A stretch of DNA of 64,000 bases from Spirosoma agri. Lineage in GTDB: Bacteria > Bacteroidota > Bacteroidia > Cytophagales > Spirosomataceae. The notes beneath the pieces are model-generated. The model was not told where the DNA came from, searched no databases, and saw only the letters and a list, made by a program, of their open reading frames with translations. Made by a program: the position numbers and the translations under genes. This document shows, in pieces, positions 9,268 through 18,046 of the stretch (the stretch's first letter is position 1; the number at the start of each line of letters is the position of its first letter). Where the stretch lies: assembly GCF_010747415.1 (NCBI RefSeq), contig NZ_JAAGNZ010000001.1, positions 1,302,001 to 1,366,000 on the forward strand, read 5' to 3'.

Positions 9268-9307
9268 CAGGATGAAGTCCACTATAACCGGCGTAGGCTT
9301 CATCCTG
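9268..9307 (-). terminator. hairpin after the DUF11 protein gene
   Basis: A 10-bp perfect inverted repeat (9268-9277 and 9298-9307, core AGGATGAAG/CTTCATCCT) with a 20-base spacer lies 21 bases after the stop at 9329. It has no T run, so termination is inferred from position only. Confidence 0.45.
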
Positions 9308-9328
9308 ATAATACTGGCTAGTCTGAAA

Positions 9329-12300
9329 TTACCTCGATTTGGTACGTGTGATAACGATTGGAACGCATACCGTTGTCGAACAGCAGTTCGGTGCGCTGTA
9401 AGCACTGGTTCCTGTTGAGCAGCCGGGGAGGGACGCTGTCAGAACGCGGGGACTGCCATCGGCGGGTAAGCCAGTGAAAACGGCAGTGACCGAGTTCGAA
9501 CCCGTCATACCTACGGCGAAGGTTTTGGTCTGAACACCATCGCTAACGGTGAGCGTACCCGCTGCGGGGTTCGTCAGTTGAATGACTGCCGTGGTTGAAT
9601 ACGTACCCGTTGACACGTCGCACGAGCCCGTTGTCCTCGCAATTGACAGGGAGCATACGGGCGCGGTTGAACAGGAGGTTGGTGCAACGTAGGTCGTGGA
9701 AGTGCTTGCCGAACCAGGCTGCGAGGCTGTGATAACATGACTGGCTCCATCGGCGTTGAGATTGCCAAAAACAGCCGTGATCGTTTGGGAACTGGCATTC
9801 GTTACAACAAAAGTCAGATTCTGGCTGCCAGTTGATACCGTAAGCGTACCCGCTACGGAATTGGTAAGCCCAATAACTGCCGTCACTGAATATAGGTTAG
9901 TGGCCGGATCACAACTACTTGCCGTCGCCGTCGCGCTCAGGCTGTAAACCGGTACGGTCACGCAGGCCGCCGGAGCCGTGTATGCCGATGTTAGGGTCGT
10001 ACAGCCCGGTAGGGAGGCCACCACATTGTGACTGGCTCCGTCGGAAGCTAGTCCGCTGAATACCGCCGTAAAGGTAGCCGGTTGACCCGCACTGACAGCG
10101 AAAACCTGACTTTGCGTGTCGGTACTGATGGTAAGGATACCCTCGGTTGGGTTGGTGACGGTTACAATGGTCGTTGCGGAATAGGTGTTGGTAACGCCGG
10201 AGCAAGCCCCCACAGTCGTTGTCGCGTTCAGGCTGCAAATGGGGGTCGTTGAGCAGGCTACTGGAGCCGTATACGTTTTACTGATTGTGCCGCAGTTGCC
10301 CGATGTCAACGTTGCCGTATGGTCGCCCGTACCGCTCGTTAACCCGGTCAGCGAGAAACTGGCCGTAGTCTGTCCAGCCGCAATCTCGATGGTTGTCTTT
10401 CTTGTTCCATCGGTAAGGGTAAGACTTTGGGCCGGAGCGTTGACCAGGCCAATCGTACCCCGCAGCACATACGTGTTCGTGGCTGGATCGCAGCCGCCCG
10501 GTGTTACGCTCAGGTCGGTGATGGTACACGCTTGCGTTTGACCCTGAGGAGAAAATCCCTGATCCCACCGATAGTCAAAGCCACTACCCGGCAGTGTTGT
10601 GATGGCCGTGATAGCTAGCGTATCGCCCGAGATAATGGTTGCAGTACCGTCCGAGTCGAGCGAGTCGTCGGGCGTTACGACATTGGCCTGAGTGATTGTC
10701 AGGCTGCCGATTGGTTTGTGGAAAACAGCGTAGTAACGACCTGGACTCAGGTTACTGAATTGATAATAGCCCGGATTGCCGTTTTTAGAACTGGTCAGGG
10801 TGAAATTGACCAACTGATCGGCGGACACATTAGGCGTGTCTCCCGTTGGTCTGTAAATATCCACCCGAACACCATTAATACCCTGTGACGGGTCTTCGTC
10901 CTGAACGCCATTGCCGTTTACATCTCTCCAGACATAATTGCCGTAACCCGCCGGAACGAGGGGTAATGCTTTTATGCCAACCTTTATTGGTTCAGTCGCC
11001 AGTAGTTTAGAGTTGTTGTCGGTACGGGTCGCGATATAACCAAATGAATTCCAGGCGATTTCGCCGTTCGTTGGCGCATCAACGGGAGCCCGCATGGCCC
11101 ACGATAACGTAAGGGCATCCGTGGGCTGCAAAACCGTTGCACCAAAATCGAATTTCATGGACTGGACCGTATTGGGGTCGGCAGGCAGGGTTGTCGACCA
11201 GTTAGGTGCCTGACAGGGGCTGGGTATGCCGGGCGTTAGTTCATCGCGGCAGGGGTTTTGCGCCGTACTGTAGAACACGCGGACGTTGGCGGCCGAGGTC
11301 GTAACGGCACCGATCAAAAACGGCCGCCATTGCGTACCTCTGGTACTTAGATCAACGACACCCTTATCCCCGATGAACGGAAGAATATCAATGACGACAA
11401 TGTCTTTCAGAGGTATCGTGCCGACATTCTTGATCTGAAGTTTATAATCGGCAATACCACCCGGAACGGTGTTCCCTGACGATGGATACCGGATGTAGTC
11501 CGTATCCAGCGAGCCCCTGACAAATTTCGTCGATTCCAAGCCAGCACCCGTTGGCGCAACCACGTTGAACGGAATGCTGCGTATGCAAAGGCTATCGGTG
11601 GTGAGACCATTGCCATTGATGTCGCTGGCGTCGATAAGGTCATGACAGAAGGTGGGGCCAACGTAGTCCTGCGCCATCGTTGCCGTATTGGTGTAAATAC
11701 CGAGTGGGATGCCCGGTCTGATGCGGGTTTTCAGGGTAATGCGCAGCACTGACGAGGAGCCATCACTGCGTTTCGGAATCGTCAAGCCGGTAAAATTCCA
11801 CCGGAGCAGGGTCTGAGCCGAGTTGTTGTACTGATCAAGTTTAGTGTAAACCGGCGTAAAGTAAGGGGGCGTACTGCCGAGTGGTGTTGAGTCGAAGGCG
11901 TTACCTACGGAATAACTAATTAGCTCCAATTCGGGTGGTAACAGATCGGTGATGATCGGATTCTTGATGTCCAGGCCCGATTTGCTGTCATTGCCGTAGT
12001 CAATGGTAAACTCCAGTGTATCACCCGTCACATAACCAGATTTCAGATTCTGTATGGATTTGTTGTTGTAGGTAACCAGCCGGGGTGTCTGAAGAATTTC
12101 CGATACGCAGGCTTCCGAAATGGCAATCGGGGTGGCATTCAGCTGCCCGGTCGCTCTGATGCAGTTGATAACGTTGTCGCCTGTCGCACCCGTGTGCTGA
12201 CCGAATAGATTGCCAAGCTGCAAATTGTTCGTCGAATTAGCGTCAGCGTAGTAGGTACCATCGCCGGGAATTGGTCCGTATTCCCACTTCAGAGCGGTCA

Positions 12301-13093
12301 GGTAGCTGCCCGTTGACAGCCCTAAACTACTGACCGTATGCGCGTTGGTATTCGTTGCATTCCAGGGGCCACCAGGCCAGAGCTGGTAGGTGCCGTTGGT
12401 ATTCGTTTTGTAATAGATCTGGTAGGATACCGTGGTGCTGCCATTCGGAAAGCTCGCATCGTTGAAGTTATCGACCCGGATGCTGGCCGGGAACACATCT
12501 TCGATCACCAGACTAGTCAGCGTTTTATTGCTTTTATTCCCAAATCCCCATCGATAGGCGAACCCCGAACCGGGATAGCTGGCTCCGTTAGTCGCTTTTG
12601 TCAGATAGACCGCATCCGAAAAATCGGGGGGCGTGATACCATTGGTGGCCGTTGTGGTAACGGTGTTCGACGGGCTGGTGTTGCCGGGACCGCTATAGGC
12701 CGTGTTGGCCGCTACGGTGCCCGTATACGTGTTTTTCTTGAAGCCTACCGAAATTTGTACGTCATCTGTCGTCCCGTTCAGAACGGGATTCATCGTAACG
12801 GTTACCGTGTGTGTGCCGGTGTTGTACGTAACCGACTGCACATTGCCCGTTGGCGCACTTGCTCCGTTAAATTCGAGCGAACGGGGAAGCGGGTCCGTAA
12901 TGACGACGTTGTTACAGGTTCCCACGATATTGGGGCATCTGATTTGCAGAATATAGGTAAACGGGGCACCCACATCGGCGGTTGCTTTATCCACCGATGT
13001 CGTGACCTGAACCTGACCCAACGCCCAGGTCGATACCAGCGAGAAGAAAAATAAAAATAGCGCTTTGTAGCGTTTCGTAAATGTGTATGGCAT
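9329..13093 (-). CDS. large secreted DUF11/SdrD B-like repeat protein
   Basis: A 1254-residue exported protein. A signal peptide occupies about residues 1-27 (ending ALGQ). DUF11-type conserved-repeat domains fill about 28-700, with phrases such as VVITDPLPRSLEFNGA and PIITDLLPPELELISY. An SdrD B-like domain follows (about 716-830), starting GNYVWRDVNGNGVQDED, a calcium-binding-like loop. From about 850 to 1240 there are four related units of 80-90 residues, each with a Cys pair near the junction (CSLNATTTVGAC and CSLSIARTTGSC, for example). The chain ends soon after the last unit in a short Cys-containing basic tail (CVPIVITRTKSR), without a recognisable full type IX sorting domain. Probably a surface or matrix adhesin; no partner gene is evident. 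Confidence 0.85.
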   Translation of the reverse strand: MPYTFTKRYKALFLFFFSLVSTWALGQVQVTTSVDKATADVGAPFTYILQIRCPNIVGTCNNVVITDPLPRSLEFNGASAPTGNVQSVTYNTGTHTVTVTMNPVLNGTTDDVQISVGFKKNTYTGTVAANTAYSGPGNTSPSNTVTTTATNGITPPDFSDAVYLTKATNGASYPGSGFAYRWGFGNKSNKTLTSLVIEDVFPASIRVDNFNDASFPNGSTTVSYQIYYKTNTNGTYQLWPGGPWNATNTNAHTVSSLGLSTGSYLTALKWEYGPIPGDGTYYADANSTNNLQLGNLFGQHTGATGDNVINCIRATGQLNATPIAISEACVSEILQTPRLVTYNNKSIQNLKSGYVTGDTLEFTIDYGNDSKSGLDIKNPIITDLLPPELELISYSVGNAFDSTPLGSTPPYFTPVYTKLDQYNNSAQTLLRWNFTGLTIPKRSDGSSSVLRITLKTRIRPGIPLGIYTNTATMAQDYVGPTFCHDLIDASDINGNGLTTDSLCIRSIPFNVVAPTGAGLESTKFVRGSLDTDYIRYPSSGNTVPGGIADYKLQIKNVGTIPLKDIVVIDILPFIGDKGVVDLSTRGTQWRPFLIGAVTTSAANVRVFYSTAQNPCRDELTPGIPSPCQAPNWSTTLPADPNTVQSMKFDFGATVLQPTDALTLSWAMRAPVDAPTNGEIAWNSFGYIATRTDNNSKLLATEPIKVGIKALPLVPAGYGNYVWRDVNGNGVQDEDPSQGINGVRVDIYRPTGDTPNVSADQLVNFTLTSSKNGNPGYYQFSNLSPGRYYAVFHKPIGSLTITQANVVTPDDSLDSDGTATIISGDTLAITAITTLPGSGFDYRWDQGFSPQGQTQACTITDLSVTPGGCDPATNTYVLRGTIGLVNAPAQSLTLTDGTRKTTIEIAAGQTTASFSLTGLTSGTGDHTATLTSGNCGTISKTYTAPVACSTTPICSLNATTTVGACSGVTNTYSATTIVTVTNPTEGILTISTDTQSQVFAVSAGQPATFTAVFSGLASDGASHNVVASLPGCTTLTSAYTAPAACVTVPVYSLSATATASSCDPATNLYSVTAVIGLTNSVAGTLTVSTGSQNLTFVVTNASSQTITAVFGNLNADGASHVITASQPGSASTSTTYVAPTSCSTAPVCSLSIARTTGSCDVSTGTYSTTAVIQLTNPAAGTLTVSDGVQTKTFAVGMTGSNSVTAVFTGLPADGSPRVLTASLPGCSTGTSAYSAPNCCSTTVCVPIVITRTKSR

Positions 13094-13476
13094 ACCTTAA
13101 TTAGTAATCACTTTACCCGCACTGCCGATGACCTGTACGTTACGGAACGTACCGCGTTATCCGGAAAGTAGCTCTCGTTTGTCTATGGTACAGGTTATAT
13201 TGTATATACATGGTACAGATAGACTAAATTAGGTTAACAAGTAACGGATGGCATTCACGTCTCAAAAGTTATGCCATTTATTAAGACGTAGTTACATGAT
13301 AACGGTCATATATGATGTAGGACTTTCTTAAGAGAGAAGAGACCGCTAGTGGGTTCGTCAGCGAGAGTAGCCCACTACGCCTGTCCGGTGGGGGCTTCGT
13401 TCACTGGTTTCATTTCCTCAACCAAAACCGTACCTTGCAAATCTGAGCCCGATATTAACCGGGTCCAGATTTGCGT
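13094..13476. promoter_or_regulatory. divergent intergenic region with a dyad at the arginine deiminase start
   Basis: This 383-base region serves the DUF11 gene (minus) and the arginine deiminase gene (plus). A dyad GCAAATCTG (13437-13445) / CAGATTTGC (13466-13474), with an inner CCCG/CGGG match, ends two bases before the deiminase ATG. A weak -7-like TACCTTGC at 13431-13438 overlaps its left arm. A 7-bp dyad TAGTGGG/CCCACTA lies near 13349-13379. No gene is seen. Confidence 0.5.
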
Positions 13477-14982
13477 ATGAAAAACCAAACGGATAATGCT
13501 GTTGCCGAACGGATAAAAACACAAAATGCTGGTCACTCGCTTCCCCCACAACGCATTGCTATTTCGTCTGAAATTGGTACCCTTAAGCGCTTGCTTATTC
13601 ACAGCCCCGACCGGGGATTAGGAAAAGTGGTGCCTTCGAAAGCGCAGGACTGGCTCTTCGAGGACATCGTTCATCTCGACATGATGCGCCGGGATGAGTA
13701 CGATTATTACGTTAAGATTCTGTTGTATTTTTTAGATCCTGATAAAATTAAGGGCAAAGTAGCCGATCTGGGGCCTCACGCCGACCGATCGTTTTTTAAG
13801 CCCGATCATGCTGATTATTTTAAATCCGACAACGTAATCGACATCCAGCGGTTACTGGCCGATATCCTGGCTGACGAGTCCATTCGCACCCGGCTGATCG
13901 CGGCCATTTGCGGTATCGAACGGACATCGTTTCGAACCCAGCAGCAACTGAACGAATACGATCCGGCGGAGCTGGCCAAGATCATGATCTCGGGCACACT
14001 GCCCGATCTGACGATGCTGTTTGCGCCCTTGCCTAACTTCATCTTCACGCGCGACATTGGCATCGTCATAAACGACCATATCCTGCTCAACAAACCCGCC
14101 AAGTTAGCCCGGACTCGGGAAGCGTTGCTGGCTCAGTATATTTTCTTTAATCACCCGCTGTTTGCTGATTATCAGGATAAGATCATTGAGATCCCCGACA
14201 ACGAACACGCGTTCCTGCTTCCGGATGCTGACATAAACCGCGATGTTACCCGCTCAACGCTCGAAGGGGGCGACGTGATGATGATCGCTAAACGTCATCT
14301 GTTGATTGGCGTCAGTGAACGAACGACACTCTACGCGGCTCAGCAGGTCATGCGGCTGGTCTTCGACAAGAATCTGGTCGATACCGTTACGGTCCTTAAA
14401 ATTCCGAAGAAGCGCGATTACATGCACATCGATACCGTGTTCACGCAGGTAAAACGGAATGTGTGGGTGCTGTTGGGCACGTTGGCCCGCACGGGTGATG
14501 AAGCCAGAAAACGGGATGTTATTCATTTCTTCGCGCCGAAAGATGTATCCGAAGACCTGAAAATTCTACAGTTCATCAAAGGGCTGGAACACAAACCGAT
14601 CGAAATCGAAAACCTCGAAGACTTGCTGACCGACATCAGCAAAAATGATCTGGGCGCTACGGAACCCGTACGGTTTATTTATTCGGGTAATAACGAGTTT
14701 CCGTTCGGAGCGCGGGAGCAATGGACGGATTCCTGTAATCTGCTGGCCCTGAAAGATGGCGTTGTCATTGGCTACGACCGGAACGAAAAGACCGCCGAAG
14801 CCTTTCGCGAAGCTGGATTTGAGGTCATCGGTGCCGCCAACTTGCTGGATCGTTTTGAGCGGGGCGAGTCATCGCCGGAAACGATCGAAAACACCTTTAT
14901 CATGCTGCCCTCCGCCGAATTATCGAGAGCCAGGGGTGGCTCGCATTGCATGAGCCTGCCGTTGTTGCGCGATGACGTATGA
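13477..14982 (+). CDS. arginine deiminase-family hydrolase
   Basis: A 501-residue cytoplasmic protein of the guanidino-group modifying superfamily. The ATG at 13477 is used; the in-frame TTG at 13471 adds only two residues. The catalytic blocks are in the right order: FTRD with the substrate Asp, EGGD (TLEGGDVMM), HIDT (MHIDTVFTQV) and the C-terminal nucleophile in GGSHCMSLPL (Cys491). This full set fits arginine deiminase, converting arginine to citrulline and ammonia. It is about 90 residues longer than classical ArcA, mainly through an N-terminal and internal extension, so the exact substrate is inferred. No arcB, arcC or antiporter lies nearby; instead a CtlX-type hydrolase follows after 102 bases, which suggests arginine to citrulline and onwards. 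Confidence 0.85.
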   Translation: MKNQTDNAVAERIKTQNAGHSLPPQRIAISSEIGTLKRLLIHSPDRGLGKVVPSKAQDWLFEDIVHLDMMRRDEYDYYVKILLYFLDPDKIKGKVADLGPHADRSFFKPDHADYFKSDNVIDIQRLLADILADESIRTRLIAAICGIERTSFRTQQQLNEYDPAELAKIMISGTLPDLTMLFAPLPNFIFTRDIGIVINDHILLNKPAKLARTREALLAQYIFFNHPLFADYQDKIIEIPDNEHAFLLPDADINRDVTRSTLEGGDVMMIAKRHLLIGVSERTTLYAAQQVMRLVFDKNLVDTVTVLKIPKKRDYMHIDTVFTQVKRNVWVLLGTLARTGDEARKRDVIHFFAPKDVSEDLKILQFIKGLEHKPIEIENLEDLLTDISKNDLGATEPVRFIYSGNNEFPFGAREQWTDSCNLLALKDGVVIGYDRNEKTAEAFREAGFEVIGAANLLDRFERGESSPETIENTFIMLPSAELSRARGGSHCMSLPLLRDDV

Positions 14983-15010
14983 GAACCGAAACCAGCTTTA
15001 CCCGAACGAA

Positions 15011-15059
15011 GTAGCAAATTCTGGCGGTGCTGTTTGCAATGATTTGTGTAATTTGCTAC
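15011..15059 (+). promoter_or_regulatory. 10-bp dyad upstream of ctlX-like gene
   Basis: GTAGCAAATT (15011-15020) and AATTTGCTAC (15050-15059) are perfect reverse complements 29 bases apart, ending 25 bases before the next ATG. A TAATTTGC -7-like element lies at 15049-15056 inside the right arm. The GCAAAT/ATTTGC core is shared with the dyad before the arginine deiminase gene, suggesting a common regulator. Confidence 0.5.
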
Positions 15060-15084
15060 CTAATTTAGATTAACCCATTAATTC

Positions 15085-16014
15085 ATGCAATCACAGGCAA
15101 CGTCAAGAATTTTCATGATTCGTCCGGCTCATTTCGGATTCAATCCCGAAACAGCCGAATCAAATGCGTTTCAGGATGGTAAACTGGCTGCGCAGACGAA
15201 CGATGCAACTCAGGAAGATGCCCAGCGCGAATTTGATGAAATGGCGCGCCAGCTTCAGGCCACCGGGGTTGATGTGACGGTGTATGAGGATACGGATGAG
15301 CCGCATACGCCGGATTCGATTTTTCCGAACAACTGGGTATCATTCCACGCCAGCGGTACGGTTGTACTCTACCCAATGCAGGCTAAAAACCGTCGTCTCG
15401 AACGTCGTTCCGATATCATCAATGACCTGGGTGAGCGGTATCATGTTGCTCGTGTCGTCGATCTGACCCATTTTGAAGCGGACGGTAAATTTCTCGAAGG
15501 AACCGGCAGTATGGTACTCGACCGAATGAACCGGGTTGCTTTTGCCTGCCTCTCTCCCCGGACCCATCCGGATGTACTTGCCGAATTTGCTCGCCAGACG
15601 GGTTACCGGACGGTGGCCTTCCACGCAGCAGATGCTGATGGGAAAGCGGTTTACCACACCAACGTGCTGATGTGTATCGGCGATCAGTTTGCGGTGATAT
15701 GTCTAGCTGCCATAACCAATCCCGACGAGCGATTGATGATCCGTCAGGAACTGGAAAAACTTAACAAGCGCATCATCGACATTTCACTGGAGCAAATGGC
15801 CAGTTTCGCTGGCAACATGCTGATGGTTCAGTCGCAGAAAGGCCAGAAATTACTGGTCATGTCAACCCGTGCGTTCGAGTCACTAACTCCGAAACAGATC
15901 GATCAACTGGATGATTACGCCACACTGCTCCATTTCGATCTGCCCGTAATCGAAAGTAATGGGGGCGGATCAGCCCGGTGTATGCTGGCCGAAGTGCATT
16001 TACCCATGAAGTAA
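15085..16014 (+). CDS. ctlX: CtlX-type citrulline-utilisation hydrolase (amidinotransferase superfamily)
   Basis: A 309-residue cytoplasmic protein of the same alpha/beta propeller superfamily as arginine deiminase. It opens with FMIRPAHFGFNPETA, the hallmark of the CtlX group, and carries DSIFPNNWVSFH, EGTGSMVLDR, YHTNVLMCIGD with the expected His, and a C-terminal nucleophile Cys in GGGSARCMLAE. CtlX proteins have been linked to citrulline use. Its place right after the arginine deiminase on the same strand supports a two-step arginine/citrulline route. The symbol is given from family resemblance; substrate is not shown by sequence alone. Confidence 0.8.
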   Translation: MQSQATSRIFMIRPAHFGFNPETAESNAFQDGKLAAQTNDATQEDAQREFDEMARQLQATGVDVTVYEDTDEPHTPDSIFPNNWVSFHASGTVVLYPMQAKNRRLERRSDIINDLGERYHVARVVDLTHFEADGKFLEGTGSMVLDRMNRVAFACLSPRTHPDVLAEFARQTGYRTVAFHAADADGKAVYHTNVLMCIGDQFAVICLAAITNPDERLMIRQELEKLNKRIIDISLEQMASFAGNMLMVQSQKGQKLLVMSTRAFESLTPKQIDQLDDYATLLHFDLPVIESNGGGSARCMLAEVHLPMK

Positions 16015-16066
16015 TTAATTTGTGGCTAGTTAACGATAGTATGCCCGCGTCAGCTAGCCACAATTA

Positions 16067-17086
16067 TTATCGATTCGACTGGTAAATCCGTTCGACTATC
16101 TCCTGTAAAATAGCACCCTGTTCGGCGGTGCACACGGTGGACGGTTTTCCGTGGCAGGCGTCCAGAAAAGCGGCTGTATTTTTCAACTGGATATCAACCT
16201 CTTCCAGATATGGAAACTGGACATCAGCCAGTTCGCCCGCTAGTTCGGTGTGTAGCGAAAAGGGAAACAGCTTCACACCACCTTTGCTGCCGAAGAGTTC
16301 CAGATTCCGGTCCTTGTCCTGTTGCGTGTTCAGGGCAAACGAGGCCGATAGCATAATCGACGCTTTGTTCGGGAAAGAGAGGTAAGCTGTAGCCGCATCG
16401 TCGACCTCAAATGTAGCTGGATTCCAGTCGCCCATCAGTCCTTTACCCCCCGCCTTGCCGATAAAATCGTAGGTGTTCCCCAGAACCTGGTCGGGTGTCG
16501 GATAGTCGAGTGCGCACAGGGCCAGATCGAGTACGTGAACGCCCAGGTCCATCAGGGCACCACCACCCTGCATAGCCTTGTTAGTGAAATAACCCCATCC
16601 CGGAATACCCCGCCGACGCAGAAAATGGGCTTTGATGTGATAGATATCGCCCAGCAAACCATCGGCTTTGCAGCGCATCAATAATTCCCATTCGCTCGTT
16701 TGCCGAAGCTGAAAATTATACGCTAACACCCGTCCTTTCTCAGTGGCTAGTTTGGCCATCTCGCGCGCATCTTGAGCCGTGAGGGCGGGTGGTTTTTCGC
16801 AGAACACGTGGCAATTGTGGGCCAGTGCTTCCATCGTCTGTGGGTGGTGTAAGTAATTTGGCGTGCAGATTACGACGATGTCGGGAGCGCATTCTCGATA
16901 AAGCGTAGCCGTGTCGGCAAAGGCGTGAGCAATGCCGTGTTTGTCGGCAAGCGTACGGGCTTTGCTCAGGTCGCGGCTACAGACGGCCACCAGTTCTACC
17001 TGTTCGGCTAGCTGTTTGAGCGCCGGGATATGATTTGTATCGGCAATGTTTCCGCCACCGATGATGGCTGCTTTGAAGATCGACAT
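16067..17086 (-). CDS. Gfo/Idh/MocA-family oxidoreductase
   Basis: A 339-residue NAD(P)-dependent dehydrogenase. The N-terminal Rossmann fold shows AIIGGGNIADTNHIPAL (residues 7-23), followed by the family motif CEKPPALT (about 96-103, with the conserved EKP). The C-terminal alpha/beta domain contains GGGALMDLGVHVLDLA, where the Asp and His line the active site. No signal peptide, so unlike the exported relative at 33683-35008 this is cytoplasmic. It lies between ctlX (convergent, 52 bases) and marR (divergent, 164 bases), so it is transcribed alone. The substrate is probably a sugar or inositol derivative, but nothing here identifies it. Confidence 0.9.
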   Translation of the reverse strand: MSIFKAAIIGGGNIADTNHIPALKQLAEQVELVAVCSRDLSKARTLADKHGIAHAFADTATLYRECAPDIVVICTPNYLHHPQTMEALAHNCHVFCEKPPALTAQDAREMAKLATEKGRVLAYNFQLRQTSEWELLMRCKADGLLGDIYHIKAHFLRRRGIPGWGYFTNKAMQGGGALMDLGVHVLDLALCALDYPTPDQVLGNTYDFIGKAGGKGLMGDWNPATFEVDDAATAYLSFPNKASIMLSASFALNTQQDKDRNLELFGSKGGVKLFPFSLHTELAGELADVQFPYLEEVDIQLKNTAAFLDACHGKPSTVCTAEQGAILQEIVERIYQSNR

Positions 17087-17191
17087 ACCGTAAAGAAACG
17101 AAAGAGAACGGATTTATCGAAGCAACCCGGTACGAATGGGTAACGCACCACGAACGTACGATAAGCAGTAAAGACAAACTTTTTATAATTT

Positions 17192-17226
17192 TTGTTTGCA
17201 CATACAAATAAGATGGGATACCTTTG
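17192..17226 (+). promoter_or_regulatory. marR promoter with overlapping operator
   Basis: A full Bacteroidota promoter is visible: TTTG at 17195-17198, 20 bases, then TACCTTTG at 17219-17226. The 16-base imperfect palindrome TTGTTTGCACATACAA (17192-17207, 12 of 16 positions symmetric) covers the -33 element. The same 16-mer, inverted, lies after marR at 17730-17745, so MarR autoregulation is likely. Confidence 0.75.
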
Positions 17227-17250
17227 TTTCACCAATCTGAATGAAGAGTT

Positions 17251-17712
17251 ATGACGATTATGAACGACGTAGTACAGGAAGAAAAAGCCGAAACCCGGTT
17301 TAGTGCCTGTCTGCTGTTTTCGGCCAATGCGCTGGCTCGGGCCATTACCGCCATTGGTGATGAAGAGTTCGGGAAATTTGGCATGTGCTACTCCCATGCT
17401 TATCTGTTGTGTGAGGTTGTCGGTCAGCCGGGGATATCTCCGTCACAGTTGAGCGAAACGCTTTACCTGACACCGTCGACCATTACACGATTGGTGGAAA
17501 AATTGGAGCAAAAGCAACTGGTTCGGCGTGAGTCGGAAGGAAAGAAAACGCTGATTTACCCAACGCCTGAAGGTGAGGCTATACAGCCCGCCATTGCTCA
17601 GGCCTGGGATCGGGTGGGCGCCCGGTATTCGAAAGCCATTGGCGAGAACAACATCTGCCAGCTGACACAACAGGTTTTCAAGGCGACCCAAGCATTGGGC
17701 GAGGGCCTGTAA
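17251..17712 (+). CDS. MarR-family transcriptional regulator
   Basis: A 153-residue winged-helix regulator. The DNA-binding part is clear: SQLSETLYLTPSTITRLVEKL is the helix-turn-helix, and RRESEGKKTLIYPTPEG is the wing with the MarR arginine/aspartate-like pattern. Flanking helices form the dimer interface. The start at 17251 (MTIM) or 17260 cannot be decided. One operator copy overlaps its own promoter and another stands before the 69-residue gene just downstream, so both genes are probably repressed together and released by a small ligand. The N-terminal half carries two cysteines (Cys11 and the one in FGMCYSHAYL), leaving redox sensing possible. Confidence 0.93.
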   Translation: MTIMNDVVQEEKAETRFSACLLFSANALARAITAIGDEEFGKFGMCYSHAYLLCEVVGQPGISPSQLSETLYLTPSTITRLVEKLEQKQLVRRESEGKKTLIYPTPEGEAIQPAIAQAWDRVGARYSKAIGENNICQLTQQVFKATQALGEGL

Positions 17713-17729
17713 TGTATTTGTGAAATTTA

Positions 17730-17745
17730 TTGTATGTGCAAACAA
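17730..17745 (+). promoter_or_regulatory. second MarR operator copy
   Basis: TTGTATGTGCAAACAA is the exact reverse complement of the 16-mer that overlaps the marR promoter. It lies between the marR stop and the ATG at 17763. A TTTG at 17717-17720 may be a -33 element, but no good TAnnTTTG follows. Confidence 0.7.
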
Positions 17746-17762
17746 TATAAAAACTGACCGCT

Positions 17763-17972
17763 ATGAAAACTGACAACGAAACCATCGGATTGATGATCGG
17801 CAACTGTGATGCCACCACCAAAGATATTTGCCGTTCATTGGCCAAAGAAGGCATTTCGGCCATTGTGATGCAAAAAGACACGTATGTGTCTGACGTAGAT
17901 GATGCGCCTAAACAATGGTCAGGGCAGCCTGGAAAAGATCTCTTTTTTAACGGTTGGAAACTGCTATTTTGA
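17763..17972 (+). CDS. 69-residue protein, possible truncated Rossmann-fold protein
   Basis: A short protein of unknown function next to marR. It starts MKTDNETIGLMIGNCDATTK, a strand-turn-helix resembling the beginning of an SDR or other nucleotide-binding fold (a G-x-C-D in place of the usual glycine-rich loop), then helix DICRSLAKEGISA and strand AIVMQKD. The C-terminal third is unlike any fold I know and the usual 240-residue remainder is absent. It could be a 5' remnant of an SDR target gene of MarR or a true small protein. It has its own operator copy and a perfect terminator at 18016-18046, which argues for a complete, expressed unit. Confidence 0.6.
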   Translation: MKTDNETIGLMIGNCDATTKDICRSLAKEGISAIVMQKDTYVSDVDDAPKQWSGQPGKDLFFNGWKLLF

Positions 17973-18015
17973 TAAAAACCATACGTACCGTGCCCAGCGC
18001 ACATGCTAGAAATTG

Positions 18016-18046
18016 AAAACGGAGTCCTGCCACGGACTCCGTTTTT
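18016..18046 (+). terminator. rho-independent terminator after the marR unit
   Basis: A perfect 12-bp stem (AAAACGGAGTCC and its complement) closes a six-base loop and ends in five T residues. Confidence 0.9.

Noticed and set aside
12338-13054. 238-codon open frame on the plus strand
   Set aside because: Antisense to the DUF11 protein gene and without any family features.
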